Both the position numbers and the translations under genes were made by a program. From positions 62,001 to 126,000 of the forward strand of contig JACRJI010000014.1 in the NCBI GenBank assembly GCA_016235665.1: a stretch of 64,000 nucleotides of DNA, given 5' to 3'. Position 1 is the stretch's first letter. Each line of letters opens with the position of its first letter. The notes below the pieces were generated by a model, which was given only the letters and a program-made list of their open reading frames with translations, made no database searches and was not told where the DNA came from. Of this stretch, positions 26,499-35,800 are shown piece by piece. Origin of the DNA: a candidate division TA06 bacterium. GTDB lineage: Bacteria; Edwardsbacteria; AC1; EtOH8.

Positions 26499-26606
26499 AT
26501 GAATGCGATAGTAAAAGATGCTTCCATCTACGCTAATGCTACGGTGGACAGGTCGGCTGAAGTTGCTGATCACACTGTTTGGATAGCCGCGTTCTGGGCG
26601 GGGTAA
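26499..26606 (+). pseudogene. fragment resembling the start of a hexapeptide (left-handed beta-helix) acyltransferase
   Basis: The 35 codons read MNAIVKDASIYANATVDRSA then EVADHTVWIAAFWAG. Small hydrophobic residues recur every six positions (A-S-I, A-T-V, A-E-V, T-V-W-I), the pattern of LbH acetyltransferase N-termini such as those acting on nucleotide sugars. The frame stops after three coils, far short of any functional enzyme, and there is no ribosome site. It is best seen as a remnant; a chance pattern cannot be excluded. Confidence 0.35.
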
Positions 26607-26734
26607 TCTATGGCATTTTTTGCGGGCTCCATAATCATATCATTTTTATTACGGATTTTGCAAACAAAAAGAATTTTATCCGGAAAACAATTATGAAAGG
26701 ATACGGGCCATAAATTTTATGGATACCCACCCCC

Positions 26735-26763
26735 TTGACAATCATATATATCGCTGTTATCAT
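26735..26763 (+). promoter_or_regulatory. sigma-70-type promoter of the sigma-54 activator gene
   Basis: TTGACA (26735-26740), 17 bases, TATCAT (26758-26763). The leader of about 30 bases has an AAAAAAAGGA ribosome site before the ATG at 26800, a conventional layout unlike the leaderless promoters nearby. Confidence 0.75.
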
Positions 26764-26799
26764 TGGGTAAGAAAATATTAAAAAAAGGATATAAATCCC

Positions 26800-28314
26800 A
26801 TGAACGACCAAAAATCCCGCCAGGAGCTTGAGTTTTTGCTGTCCTTCAGCAAATCTCTTTCTTCCACCCTGGATCAAAGCCAGCTGCTGGACATCATTAT
26901 CGAATCGGCCAAAACGCTGACTGTGGCCGAGGCCAGCTCGCTTCTACTGCTGGACCGGGCCACCCAGAACCTGCATTTTGCCCATGCCACCGGGGAAGTT
27001 TCGGAGGAACTGAAAAAACTTTCCATCCCCATGGGTCAGGGCATCGCCGGGTGGGTGGCCCGGGAACAAAAACCCCAGATCGTGAATCAAGCCGAGCAGG
27101 ACGAAAGATGGTACAAGGGCATAGACGAGAAGACCAAGTTTACCACCAAATCTTTGTTGTGTGTGCCTTTGCTTTCCAATGGCCAGACCATCGGCGTTAT
27201 AGAGGTGTTGAATAAAAAGGACGGTCAGCAGTTTGACCAGCAGGACCAGGAACTGCTTTTGAAGTTCGCCGACCTGGCGGCCCAGGTGCTGGAGAATGCC
27301 GATAAATACAGCCGGTTGAAGGATGAGAACGTCCAGCTGCGCGACGAGTTGGCCAGCCGCTACACCATTACCGGCAAAAGTCAAGCGGTGGAAGAGGTGC
27401 TGGGGCTGGCCCGCAAGGTGGCCTCCGGCAACACCACGGTGCTGCTGCAAGGCGAGAACGGCACCGGCAAGGAACTGCTGGCCCGTTTCATCCATTACCA
27501 AAGCCCCAGGGCCGATAAGGCCTTTGTGGCCGTCAACAGCGCCGCCATCCCGGTGGAATTGCTGGAATCCGAGCTGTTCGGACACGAGAAGGGCGCTTTT
27601 ACCGGGGCCGGCTGCCGGCGCAAGGGACGGTTTGAAATGGCGGCCGGAGGCACCATCTTCCTGGACGAAGTGGGGGACCTGCCCCAGGCCATCCAAGCCA
27701 AGATCCTGAGGGTTTTGCAGGAAAGGGAATTCGAGCGTCTGGGCAGCAGCGAAACGATAAAAGTAGATGTCAGGATCATCGCCGCCACCAACAAGGATCT
27801 GCTGCAGCTGGTAAAAGCCGGGTTGTTCCGTGAGGATCTGTATTATCGCTTAAATGTGTTCCAGATATTCCTGCCGCCGCTGCGCCAACGGGCGGAAGAT
27901 ATACCGGTTCTATCCCGGCATTTTTTGGAGCACTTTGGCCGGGAAACAAAAAAGCAGGTGCGGGGATTTACCGAGGAGGCCGCCCAGGCCATGCAGAACT
28001 ATTCCTGGCCTGGAAATATCCGGGAGCTGCAGAATGCTGTGGAAAGGGCGGTGGTGCTTAGTTCCGGACAAACCATAACCCTGCAGAACCTGCCCCGGCT
28101 GGTGGACGATTCTTCCACCAGGGATGGCATCCCGCCCACCATGACCTGGGACGGCGCCCAGGATGTGTTTAAGCGGGAATACATGATAAAAGCGCTGGAA
28201 GCCAATGGTTGGAACCAAAGGAAAACGGCAAAGGTTTTAGACATTCAGCCATCGTATCTTTCCCGGTTGTTGAGGGAACTTAATATCATCCGGCCCCGAA
28301 ACAGGGAGTCATGA
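26800..28314 (+). CDS. sigma-54-dependent transcriptional activator with GAF sensor domain
   Basis: A 504-residue enhancer-binding protein. GAF domain (about residues 15-175) for ligand sensing; AAA+ central domain (about 190-420) with Walker A GENGTGKE (218-225), the sigma-54 contact loop GAFTGA (265-270) and Walker [14 protein letters not shown]; Fis-type helix-turn-helix at the C-terminus ([20 protein letters not shown]). No receiver domain, so it is controlled by a small molecule rather than phosphorylation. A consensus sigma-54 promoter lies about 415 bases downstream, in front of the winged-helix gene, and is its likely target. Confidence 0.95.
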   Translation: MNDQKSRQELEFLLSFSKSLSSTLDQSQLLDIIIESAKTLTVAEASSLLLLDRATQNLHFAHATGEVSEELKKLSIPMGQGIAGWVAREQKPQIVNQAEQDERWYKGIDEKTKFTTKSLLCVPLLSNGQTIGVIEVLNKKDGQQFDQQDQELLLKFADLAAQVLENADKYSRLKDENVQLRDELASRYTITGKSQAVEEVLGLARKVASGNTTVLLQGENGTGKELLARFIHYQSPRADKAFVAVNSAAIPVELLESELFGHEKGAFTGAGCRRKGRFEMAAGGTIFLDEVGDLPQAIQAKILRVLQEREFERLGSSETIKVDVRIIAATNKDLLQLVKAGLFREDLYYRLNVFQIFLPPLRQRAEDIPVLSRHFLEHFGRETKKQVRGFTEEAAQAMQNYSWPGNIRELQNAVERAVVLSSGQTITLQNLPRLVDDSSTRDGIPPTMTWDGAQDVFKREYMIKALEANGWNQRKTAKVLDIQPSYLSRLLRELNIIRPRNRES

Positions 28315-28343
28315 GACGGATTATTAACAGATTCTCTTCGACC

Positions 28344-28383
28344 CGCACAAAAGGCCTTAACTTTGGTTAAGGCCTTTTGTGCG
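28344..28383 (+). terminator. 18-base-pair hairpin terminator
   Basis: Perfect arms (28344-28361 and 28366-28383) around a TTTG loop. The A4/T4 block in the stem with GGCC at its core resembles a bidirectional terminator with paired A and T tracts, although no extra T-run follows the stem. Confidence 0.6.
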
Positions 28384-28457
28384 CAAGGAATCGCCCAAAG
28401 ATGTAAAATTTACAGCTTATTATAACTATTTGAAAGATATGATATTGAATGAACAGG

Positions 28458-28474
28458 AGTGTAAATATTACACT
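28458..28474. promoter_or_regulatory. candidate upstream activator site (palindrome)
   Basis: AGTGTAA-ATA-TTACACT: perfect 7-base arms around a 3-base centre, about 255 bases before the sigma-54 promoter. Size and distance suit a Fis-type enhancer-binding protein. Binding is inferred. Confidence 0.4.
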
Positions 28475-28727
28475 TCCATACGTTGTTTGATGATAATAAC
28501 CATGAGGCTAACTTATTGATAATAAAATAGATAGGAAATATCAGGATAAAATAAATAAAAGGTACGAAAAATGCATTATAAAAATAAATTGTGCAAAGAC
28601 AATATGGAGATAAACAGTATATTTTTTTATTGACATTATATATAAATACAACCATTTTACGAAAAATTTAAAATCAATAAATAGCATAAATCAAGTTATT
28701 GCATGGCGATATAAAATAATATGCAAG

Positions 28728-28744
28728 TTGGCATAGTACTTGCA
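28728..28744 (+). promoter_or_regulatory. sigma-54 promoter (-24/-12)
   Basis: TTGGCATAGTACTTGCA matches TTGGCAYR-N4-TTGCW at every defined position, with GG at 28730-28731 and GC at 28742-28743, the required 10-base interval. Transcription should start near 28755, leaving about 17 bases before the ATG at 28772. Confidence 0.85.
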
Positions 28745-28771
28745 ATACATAGTATTTCATAAAATACAACT

Positions 28772-29152
28772 ATGCACAATATTAATGAAAATAAAGACTT
28801 AGGATCGTTCATTGAGCGATCGATACACAGCTTTACTGCGCTGGACATTGTATTGCATTATGCCCGCCAACCCAACTCCCAGGAGACACCTAAAACCATT
28901 TCTAGGTTGTTGGGCAAAAGTCAGGAGGAGATAACATGCTGTTTAGACCATTTTGTTGAACATAAAATACTGCAGCGGGTAAAAAAGAAAGGCGAGAACT
29001 GGTATCTGCCCAGTGCGGATGTAAAAAAAACAGAGATACTCCAACTGCTTAAACAGTGCCTGGACGACAAGGATAAAAGAATTAAACTGCTCTCGGTGGC
29101 TTTGGCTGCCATCAGGGAAAAAACCCCCGGTAAAAGGAGAAAAACCACATGA
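28772..29152 (+). CDS. small winged-helix protein, probable transcription regulator
   Basis: A 126-residue protein whose first 80 residues look like a winged helix: FTALDIVLHYARQPNSQETP, then ISRLLGKSQEEITCCLDHFV as recognition region and KILQRVKKKGENWYLP as the wing. This is the MarR/ArsR-like pattern of domains that test for cell or ligand state. A basic tail follows. The gene is the first after the sigma-54 promoter and overlaps the large secreted protein gene (ATGA), so they are co-translated. It may regulate its own operon; targets are unknown. Confidence 0.7.
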   Translation: MHNINENKDLGSFIERSIHSFTALDIVLHYARQPNSQETPKTISRLLGKSQEEITCCLDHFVEHKILQRVKKKGENWYLPSADVKKTEILQLLKQCLDDKDKRIKLLSVALAAIREKTPGKRRKTT

Positions 29153-32100
29153 AAAAAATTGTTGGTCTATTGTTTGCGTTAATGGCCCTGGTTTCTTCAG
29201 CCATGGCTGCCTCGGACACAGTCAAAATATTTTTGTGGGATAACGATGCCGGTGAGACCGCCCAAAAATCCCCGGCCGCAGTGATGGACGAGAACTACTG
29301 CTCCCGGTATGTATGGGCCGACAGCCGGGACGGTAATTTCAACATCTACGGCCGGATCTGGGAACGGAACCCGGAAGCGGCTACCGGCGCTTTTCTAGTC
29401 AACCGGATCCGGGTGGACGAGCATACCCAGGAACAGCCCGATGTGGCAGGGACCGTGGGCGATTTTTTCTTCGTGGTCTGGCAGGACTCTGTGATGAAAT
29501 CCGGGGAATTATGGCAGTTGTATGGTCGTAAGCTTGACAAGACCGGGCACCCGACGACCGACGAGATTCCGGTGTTGGAGGTGCCCAACAAGGGAAATGC
29601 CAAATACCCCAAGATCGCTGTCAACAAAAGGACCCAGGACTTCGTGGTGGTCTGGCAGGACGATAGGGAAGGACAAATTGACATCTGGGGCAGGCTCTTC
29701 AACTATAAGTTCGAACCGCAATCGCCAGACATCAAGATCAACGAGGACGGGCTCAAGGTCAGCCACATATTGCCTGTGGTCAGCTTTACAGATGAAGGCA
29801 TAGCCATTGCCTGGCAGGACAACCGGGACGGCCTTTCCAAAGCGGACATTTACATGCGTTATTTCAAGCCCGACCTTTCCCCCCTGACTCCCAGCGCCAT
29901 GGTCAACGACGACGTCGAAACCTGGCACTACACTCCGGCCATCGCCGCCTCGGACTCGGGTTTTTTCACCATCGTCTGGCTGAATTTCAGCAAAAGCGTC
30001 AAAGGCGACATTTATGCCCAGCGCTATGCTCCCGATGCCAAGAAAATAAATCAGAATCTTGCCATCAGCAATATAACCACTACTACTGAAGCCAACAGGA
30101 TCCCCTCGGTAATCATGGGGATTGATAATGTTTCCTTCTGGACCAGCTGGGCGGATTCATCCAGCAGCACAAATTTGTACCAGATACGGGCCAGGTATTT
30201 TGACCAGTATGCCCGTCTGGGTGCCACCGTCAAAGTGGTGAATGATAACTGGGCATATGGCCAGCGGGCCCCGGATGTCTGCCGGTTCGGCGACTGGTTC
30301 TCTGTTGCCTGGCTTGATTCCAGCCGGGCCAATGGCCGGGGGGACATCTTTGGTCAATATTTTCTGCTGGACCAGAAGGATGACACCCTGGACAATCAAG
30401 GGATTAATTACAATATCAGCAAGGACCTAACTGCGGGACGCAAGGTATGGTATCACCCCAAGAAAGATTACGACAACCCCGCCACTTCCGGCTGGAACGA
30501 GGACCCCATTGCCGAACCGGAATCCTTATACGTTCCTTTGGATTCGGCTTATGTCCGGGCTTTGGCCGAGCGAAATATACCAAATCAGAACTTTTTCCAG
30601 ATCACGGACACGGACACCCTGGAATATACCTGGCGGAAGCAAGGCAAGCTTAACAGCACCGAGTATGATCTGTGTCTTCTTGATCTGGGCTATGCCGAGG
30701 ACGGCTCCAGCGCCGGCGCCATAGAAGACGAGCAACAGGACAGTCTGATAGCCTTTGCTTTGGATACCTTAAAATGTCTTTTGGTAACCGGAAACGATTT
30801 CGGCGAGATGTACAATAAGGATTCCATCTTTACTTTCTTCGGATCAAAATACGTGGGGCCTGGGAATTCTTCTGATGTGGGAAATATCCAGCAAATTGGA
30901 GGCGTTGCCGGGACCTTTACCGAAGGAATGTTATTCGACTATCCTTACCAGCAGGGGCCCGATAATTCGGTTGATATCATCGATGTGATGGCAGCGGGAT
31001 CGGGGCTTATCATGGGCAGCGATGATCCCAAAATCAAATGGTCCTATGGCCGCGGTACTTCGTATGGCGACTACTATAAAGGCGGTAAAGCCTCTCCCCA
31101 TAAAAACCTCTATCTTACTTTTTCTATTGGTTCATTGAGTAATGGGATTTTTCCCAGCACCGCCTCGGAGTTGACCCGCCGTCTTCTGGCTTACCAGGGC
31201 TTCAACGTGGAACCTGAACCCATTGTTGACCTGGTGGACTCTGTTTATACCGGAACCATCGAGGGTTCGGTTGAGCTTTCCTGGACCGCCGTCAGCGATG
31301 ATGCCCTGACGGAAGCCGCTTCAAAATATTGGCTAAAATACACCAAGTACAACGCTTCTGCCGCTGATCTGGGCAAGATGAGCGCAGAGGAAGATTTTAT
31401 TGATACCGGGATGACCTATTATCAAGCATGGACCCCGGCCGCCGCAGACGTTCGTGAGAAAAAAATCGTTTATGGGTTTGCTCCAACCGACACCCTGATC
31501 TTTGCCTTGAAGGCCGGCGATGAATCCTTGCCTGTCCGGTGGGGCACCCTGGGCAACGAACCAAGGATCGTGGTCTATGGCGATACGGTTACACCGCACA
31601 CAGTCCGGCTGGGTTATACTTATGGCGGCGTCAATGATTTCACCAAAAGCGAACGGATAGGAATCCGGCTTAGCGACACGTTATTCACAACCTGGGATGC
31701 CTCCAATCTTTATCTGGGCTATGGCCGTTGCGATTGGCGCACAGCAGGCGATCTTTTCATCTATTTTGACACCAGGACAGGAGGTGCAGATTCCACCTGC
31801 ACGTACAATGCAGGAGATTCCTGCTCCGGGTTTGATCCAGCTTTCCGGCCGGATTTCTGCCTGATAATTGAGAACGGGACCACCGCGGTCCTGAAAAAAG
31901 CCACCGGTAGCAAGACCTGGGTGGATTCCATAGCCGCTTACAGCACAACTTATCTGTCGCTGGACAGCATCAACAAGTACAATTATCTGGAAGTACAGGT
32001 CCCGTTCGCTTATTTGAAATACACGGTTGGAAATGTCTTTAAATATCTGGTGGTCTGCAACAACGAAACTAACGAACATTCCTGGAACGCTTTCCCCACC

Positions 32101-32796
32101 ACCAACAACATCGGCAAAGACGCCAAAGCCCCGGTGGCCAAGTACCCGTATTTCTACCAGATCAACAGCCTTAGTGCAGGTCTATCCCCGCGGAATGGGG
32201 CACTGCCCTTGGCAATAGAGCTTTCTGAATTTGCCTGCCAGAGCGGGAGCGAGGGGATAACCCTGACCTGGCAGACTGCCAGCGAGAAAGACAACTATCA
32301 ATGGTTGATAGAACGCTCAATTAGTCCGGCAGAGAATTTCCAGAACATAGATACCGTTGAGGCCGGGGGGGGATCATCGATTGGCAGAAGCTACAGTTAC
32401 ACCGACGCGGCGGTATCCCCCAATACCACTTACTATTATCGCCTGGGGGACAAGGACCTGAGCGGGCAGGTGACCTGGCACGGTCCGGTAATGGCGGTAA
32501 GCGGCGGTCTGGTCTACGACAAGCTGCAGTTGATGCCCTGCCATCCCAACCCGTCTTCGGGGGCGGTTGCCATCAAATATGCCCTGCACAAACCGGGAAC
32601 GATGTCGCTAAATATTTATGATATCTGCGGACGGAGGGTAAATACGTTAGACCAGGGTCAAAAACAAAGCGGAGCTTACACCTTGACCTGGAAGGGTGAT
32701 GACAACCAGGGAAGGATGCTGCCGGCCGGAGTGTATTTTTACCAGCTTAATTTTGAAGGAACCAACCTTACTCAAAGGATGGTTTTACTAAGATAG
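29149..32796 (+). CDS. large secreted protein with FlgD-like C-terminal sorting domain
   Basis: A 1215-residue exported protein with signal peptide (MKKIVGLLFALMALVSSAMA). Residues about 40-400 contain repeats of the VVWQDxRxGxxDIWGR type (for example VVWQDDREGQIDIWGR), which suggest a beta-propeller. A middle region of unknown type, an Ig/FnIII-like segment (about 690-800) and a carbohydrate-binding-like part follow. The C-terminal 90 residues (HPNPSSGAVAIKYAL, YDICGRRVNTL, LPAGVYFYQL, MVLLR) form the FlgD-like/T9SS type A sorting domain. It would be moved over the outer membrane by type IX secretion. Ribosome site AAAGGAG. Controlled by sigma-54 with the winged-helix gene. Ligand unknown. 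Confidence 0.85.
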   Translation: MKKIVGLLFALMALVSSAMAASDTVKIFLWDNDAGETAQKSPAAVMDENYCSRYVWADSRDGNFNIYGRIWERNPEAATGAFLVNRIRVDEHTQEQPDVAGTVGDFFFVVWQDSVMKSGELWQLYGRKLDKTGHPTTDEIPVLEVPNKGNAKYPKIAVNKRTQDFVVVWQDDREGQIDIWGRLFNYKFEPQSPDIKINEDGLKVSHILPVVSFTDEGIAIAWQDNRDGLSKADIYMRYFKPDLSPLTPSAMVNDDVETWHYTPAIAASDSGFFTIVWLNFSKSVKGDIYAQRYAPDAKKINQNLAISNITTTTEANRIPSVIMGIDNVSFWTSWADSSSSTNLYQIRARYFDQYARLGATVKVVNDNWAYGQRAPDVCRFGDWFSVAWLDSSRANGRGDIFGQYFLLDQKDDTLDNQGINYNISKDLTAGRKVWYHPKKDYDNPATSGWNEDPIAEPESLYVPLDSAYVRALAERNIPNQNFFQITDTDTLEYTWRKQGKLNSTEYDLCLLDLGYAEDGSSAGAIEDEQQDSLIAFALDTLKCLLVTGNDFGEMYNKDSIFTFFGSKYVGPGNSSDVGNIQQIGGVAGTFTEGMLFDYPYQQGPDNSVDIIDVMAAGSGLIMGSDDPKIKWSYGRGTSYGDYYKGGKASPHKNLYLTFSIGSLSNGIFPSTASELTRRLLAYQGFNVEPEPIVDLVDSVYTGTIEGSVELSWTAVSDDALTEAASKYWLKYTKYNASAADLGKMSAEEDFIDTGMTYYQAWTPAAADVREKKIVYGFAPTDTLIFALKAGDESLPVRWGTLGNEPRIVVYGDTVTPHTVRLGYTYGGVNDFTKSERIGIRLSDTLFTTWDASNLYLGYGRCDWRTAGDLFIYFDTRTGGADSTCTYNAGDSCSGFDPAFRPDFCLIIENGTTAVLKKATGSKTWVDSIAAYSTTYLSLDSINKYNYLEVQVPFAYLKYTVGNVFKYLVVCNNETNEHSWNAFPTTNNIGKDAKAPVAKYPYFYQINSLSAGLSPRNGALPLAIELSEFACQSGSEGITLTWQTASEKDNYQWLIERSISPAENFQNIDTVEAGGGSSIGRSYSYTDAAVSPNTTYYYRLGDKDLSGQVTWHGPVMAVSGGLVYDKLQLMPCHPNPSSGAVAIKYALHKPGTMSLNIYDICGRRVNTLDQGQKQSGAYTLTWKGDDNQGRMLPAGVYFYQLNFEGTNLTQRMVLLR

Positions 32797-32810
32797 CACC
32801 CAGACAATTA

Positions 32811-32840
32811 AAAAAGGGCGGCCATTTGGCCGCCCTTTTT
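32811..32840. terminator. bidirectional intrinsic terminator
   Basis: AAAAAGGGCGGCC / GGCCGCCCTTTTT around an ATTT loop: 13 perfect pairs, between convergent genes. Confidence 0.9.
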
Positions 32841-32856
32841 ATCATCCCGGGACAGA

Positions 32857-35800
32857 TCAGGTGAAGGCAAGTTTGCGGAAAGTATTCTCTATGAAACCTT
32901 TTCTTATATCCGGGGGCAATGCGCTTTCCATTCGTCTGATCATGTTCCTCGCACTTTCCAGTTCCTTTTCTGCCTGTTCCTTGTTCTCTTTCAGGCTGTA
33001 AAGTTTGCTGAGATGATAACTGGTCTGCCATAAAAGTTCAGGAGATCCTGTTTTCTCGGCCATTTCCAAAGCATCTTTTAAATAGTCCTCGGCTTCCCTG
33101 ATATTGCCGCCCAATAAGGCTCTTTGGGCAAACAGCAGATAAATGCGGCCCAAAAGGAATTTATCCTTTAGTTCCTGGGCCATGACCAGGGAATCAGAAA
33201 GCGGATGTACCATTTCGTCTGGCGCATTCTTCTGTATCATCAGGGTTGATAAATTTAAAAGTCCGTAGGCCATTTCCCGTTTGTTTTGTGTTTTTTCCGC
33301 CAATCCCAGAAGCCGGTTGACATGCTCCTCAGCTCCGGTAAGTTCTTCGGTATCCAGCTTAAGCTCCACCAGGGCCCGGGCCGAAGCCAGGATGACCTCG
33401 GGGTCCCGCACCCTACGGGCCTCATCAAGAGACTCTGCTATAGTCTTGTCGGCCTGTTCCAGCTGGCCCAAAGTATGGTAGAGGGCTCCAAGATTGGCTT
33501 TTATAAAGGCCTGCATGCGGGGGTCGCCCATCTGAACTGCGAGCTTAGCTGCCAGCAAGAACTCGGACAAAGACTCCTTGTATCTTCCCTGAAGGCCCAG
33601 GTCCAGGCCCAGATTTCTGCGGATCTCACTTTCGTTGCCAACGTCCTTGAGGGCGATTGAAATTTCAGCTGCCTCCCGGTGGCGTTCCAAAGCCTTCTGG
33701 GTGTCCCCCCAAAGCTGGTAGACGCATCCTATGTTGTTGATCATCTGCATCTTTTGCTGGGGTTCGCGCGTCTCCTCGGCAGCGGCCAGGGACATTTCAA
33801 AAAACCCCAGGGCCAGATCGTAATCACCGGCCATGGCATTGATGATGCCGATATTGCCAGAAGACAGGGATTCGACCCTGATGTCGCCTATTTTCTTTGC
33901 GGTCTCCAGCGCTTTGGTGAAATGCTTTAAAGCCTCTTCGATCTCCCCCTGCATCAGCAAAGGATTGCCGATATTGTTGTTCTGCAGGGCGACGCCTTCG
34001 GCGTAGTTGATGGTTGTTGACAGTTCAAGGGCGGCCCGGTAATTTTCCACAGCTTTGGGGATTTCACCGGTCAATTCGAATGCTTTGCCCAGACTGCCGT
34101 GAATCAAAGCGATTTCTTTGTCATTCCTTAAGGTTTGGTAAATCGAAAGGGCCTTTGAAAACGAAGCAATCGCCTCGCCATTGTTGCCGGTATGCAATAG
34201 AATGTTACCTCTATTGTGCAGGGCTATTGCTTGAGCCATGAAATCCCCGCCCTTTTCCGCTGAATCTAAAACCGTTTCAATAATGTTCCTGCTTTTATCT
34301 AGTTGCCCCAGCATGTCGTAGACTATTCCAGCCGAAAGCAGGTACTTCCTCTCGGCCTGGTCCTCCTTTTCCCGCTGGGATATCTTGGCTGCGGTGATGA
34401 AATTCTTCAGGGCTAGGTCCCGCTGGCCTATCAGCCGGAAGATGGCCCCCTGGGCTCCCAGCAGTTCGGCGGTCTCCATCAGGTTGGGCCGGCTTTCCTT
34501 GAGCAGCTTGACCACCTCCAGTCCCTTGCGGTAGAACTCCACCGCTTCGGGGTTGGCGTAAAGCCCCCGGGCCTTGTCTCCGGCCCGGTGCAGGTAGTTT
34601 ACCGCCTTGTCGCTGTCCTTGCTGTGGTAGTAGTGGTGGGCCAGGTCTTCGTAATGGGAATAGAGGTCCTTATGGTGCTCCCGCTCCAGGGCCTGGGCGG
34701 CCTGGCCGTGAAGCTCCCTTCGCCGGCCTTTAAGCAGGGTGGAGTAGGCGGCCTCGTGGGTGGTGGTGGAGTGGAACTCATAGGTCCGTTTCCCCTCCAG
34801 TAGCTTGGAATATAACAGTCCTTCAAAATGTTCCAGATTGTCCAGCAGGGGCTGGACCTGTTCTGGGGTCTGCCCCGAAAGTTTTCCCAGCAGCCGGGTA
34901 TCGAATTCCTTGCCGATCACCGCAGCATACTGCAGGGTGCGGCGCAGCTCCTCGGAAAGCTTGTCGATCCGGCCCAGCACCATGGCGGCCACCGTGTTGG
35001 GAAGGGAAAGCTTGGCAAAACGTTTGGAGGCCTGCAGGTTGGGGCCGTCCCGTTTGACCAGCCGGCGGGAGAGCAGGTTGCGGATGGTCTCCTCGATGAA
35101 CAGGGGGTTGCCCTCGGTTCGTTCCTCTATCTTTTTAAGCACCTCTTCGCTGACATCCTGGACCTGGGCTAGGCCGGAGACCATCTGCAGGATCTCCCGG
35201 ACATCCAGCTTCTTCAGTACCAGGCTCAGGCAGTTGGGCCGGGCGATGAATGGCAGGGCCAGCTCCGGCCGGTAATCGCAGCAGATCAAAACAGGCTGCT
35301 GCTCCAGGTCAGCCACCAGATGCTCCAGCAGTTCCAGGGTGATGGTGTCGGCCCAATGCAGGTCCTCGAATGCCAGTACCAGGGGCTGCTTGGAGGAGGT
35401 TTTGGAATATAGCTGGGCGAAGGCCTCGAAGGTTTTTCTCTTGCGTTTTTCCGGGTCCAGGGCCTCGGTTTCGGGATAGCTCAGACCCAGCAGAGAACCC
35501 AGGTAAGGCTCAAAGTCCAGCAGGTCCAGCGACTGAAGGCAGGCCTGTAGTTTTTCGGCTTTTTTTGGGCTGAGATCGGATTCCGCGATCCCGGTCAAAA
35601 CATTCAGCTGGCGCAGGAACGGCAGATAGGCCACCCCGGAGGCGTAGGAGTAACATTTGCCCTTGATGAATTTAAAATTCTCCTCCCGGGCCAAAAGCTC
35701 CAGCTCCTTGGCCAGGCGTGATTTTCCCAGTCCCGGTTCGCCGGTGATGGCCACGATCTGTCCGGTTCCGGTTTTGGCCCGTTGAACAGATTGCCGGATC

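Larger units (their letters stand above)
26430..26799. other. 370-base intergenic region with a gene fragment and a promoter
   Basis: Divergent genes flank this stretch. It holds a 35-codon reading frame with hexapeptide-repeat periodicity (26499-26606), about 130 bases of AT-rich sequence in which nothing was recognised, and the promoter and ribosome site of the sigma-54 activator. Confidence 0.6.
28315..28771. other. 457-base AT-rich regulatory region
   Basis: After the activator's stop there is a long hairpin (28344-28383), then strongly AT-rich DNA containing a palindrome (28458-28474) and, at its end, a sigma-54 promoter (28728-28744). No coding sequence was recognised on either strand. 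AT-rich bendable DNA between an upstream activator site and a sigma-54 promoter is normal for DNA looping. Confidence 0.6.

Noticed and set aside
26944-27696. Long minus-strand frame (250 codons) inside the sigma-54 activator
   Set aside because: Antisense to a well-conserved AAA+ domain; composition and lack of motifs fit a shadow frame.
28344-28383. 18-base perfect inverted repeat considered as a mobile-element end
   Set aside because: Position right after a gene, the short loop and the A/T-flanked GGCC core fit a terminator better; no transposase or target duplication is near.
33014-34600. Repetitive pattern in the TPR part of the cyclase protein considered as DNA repeats
   Set aside because: Periodicity is at protein level (about 40 residues per unit) and the DNA units are not alike enough to be a DNA repeat or CRISPR array.
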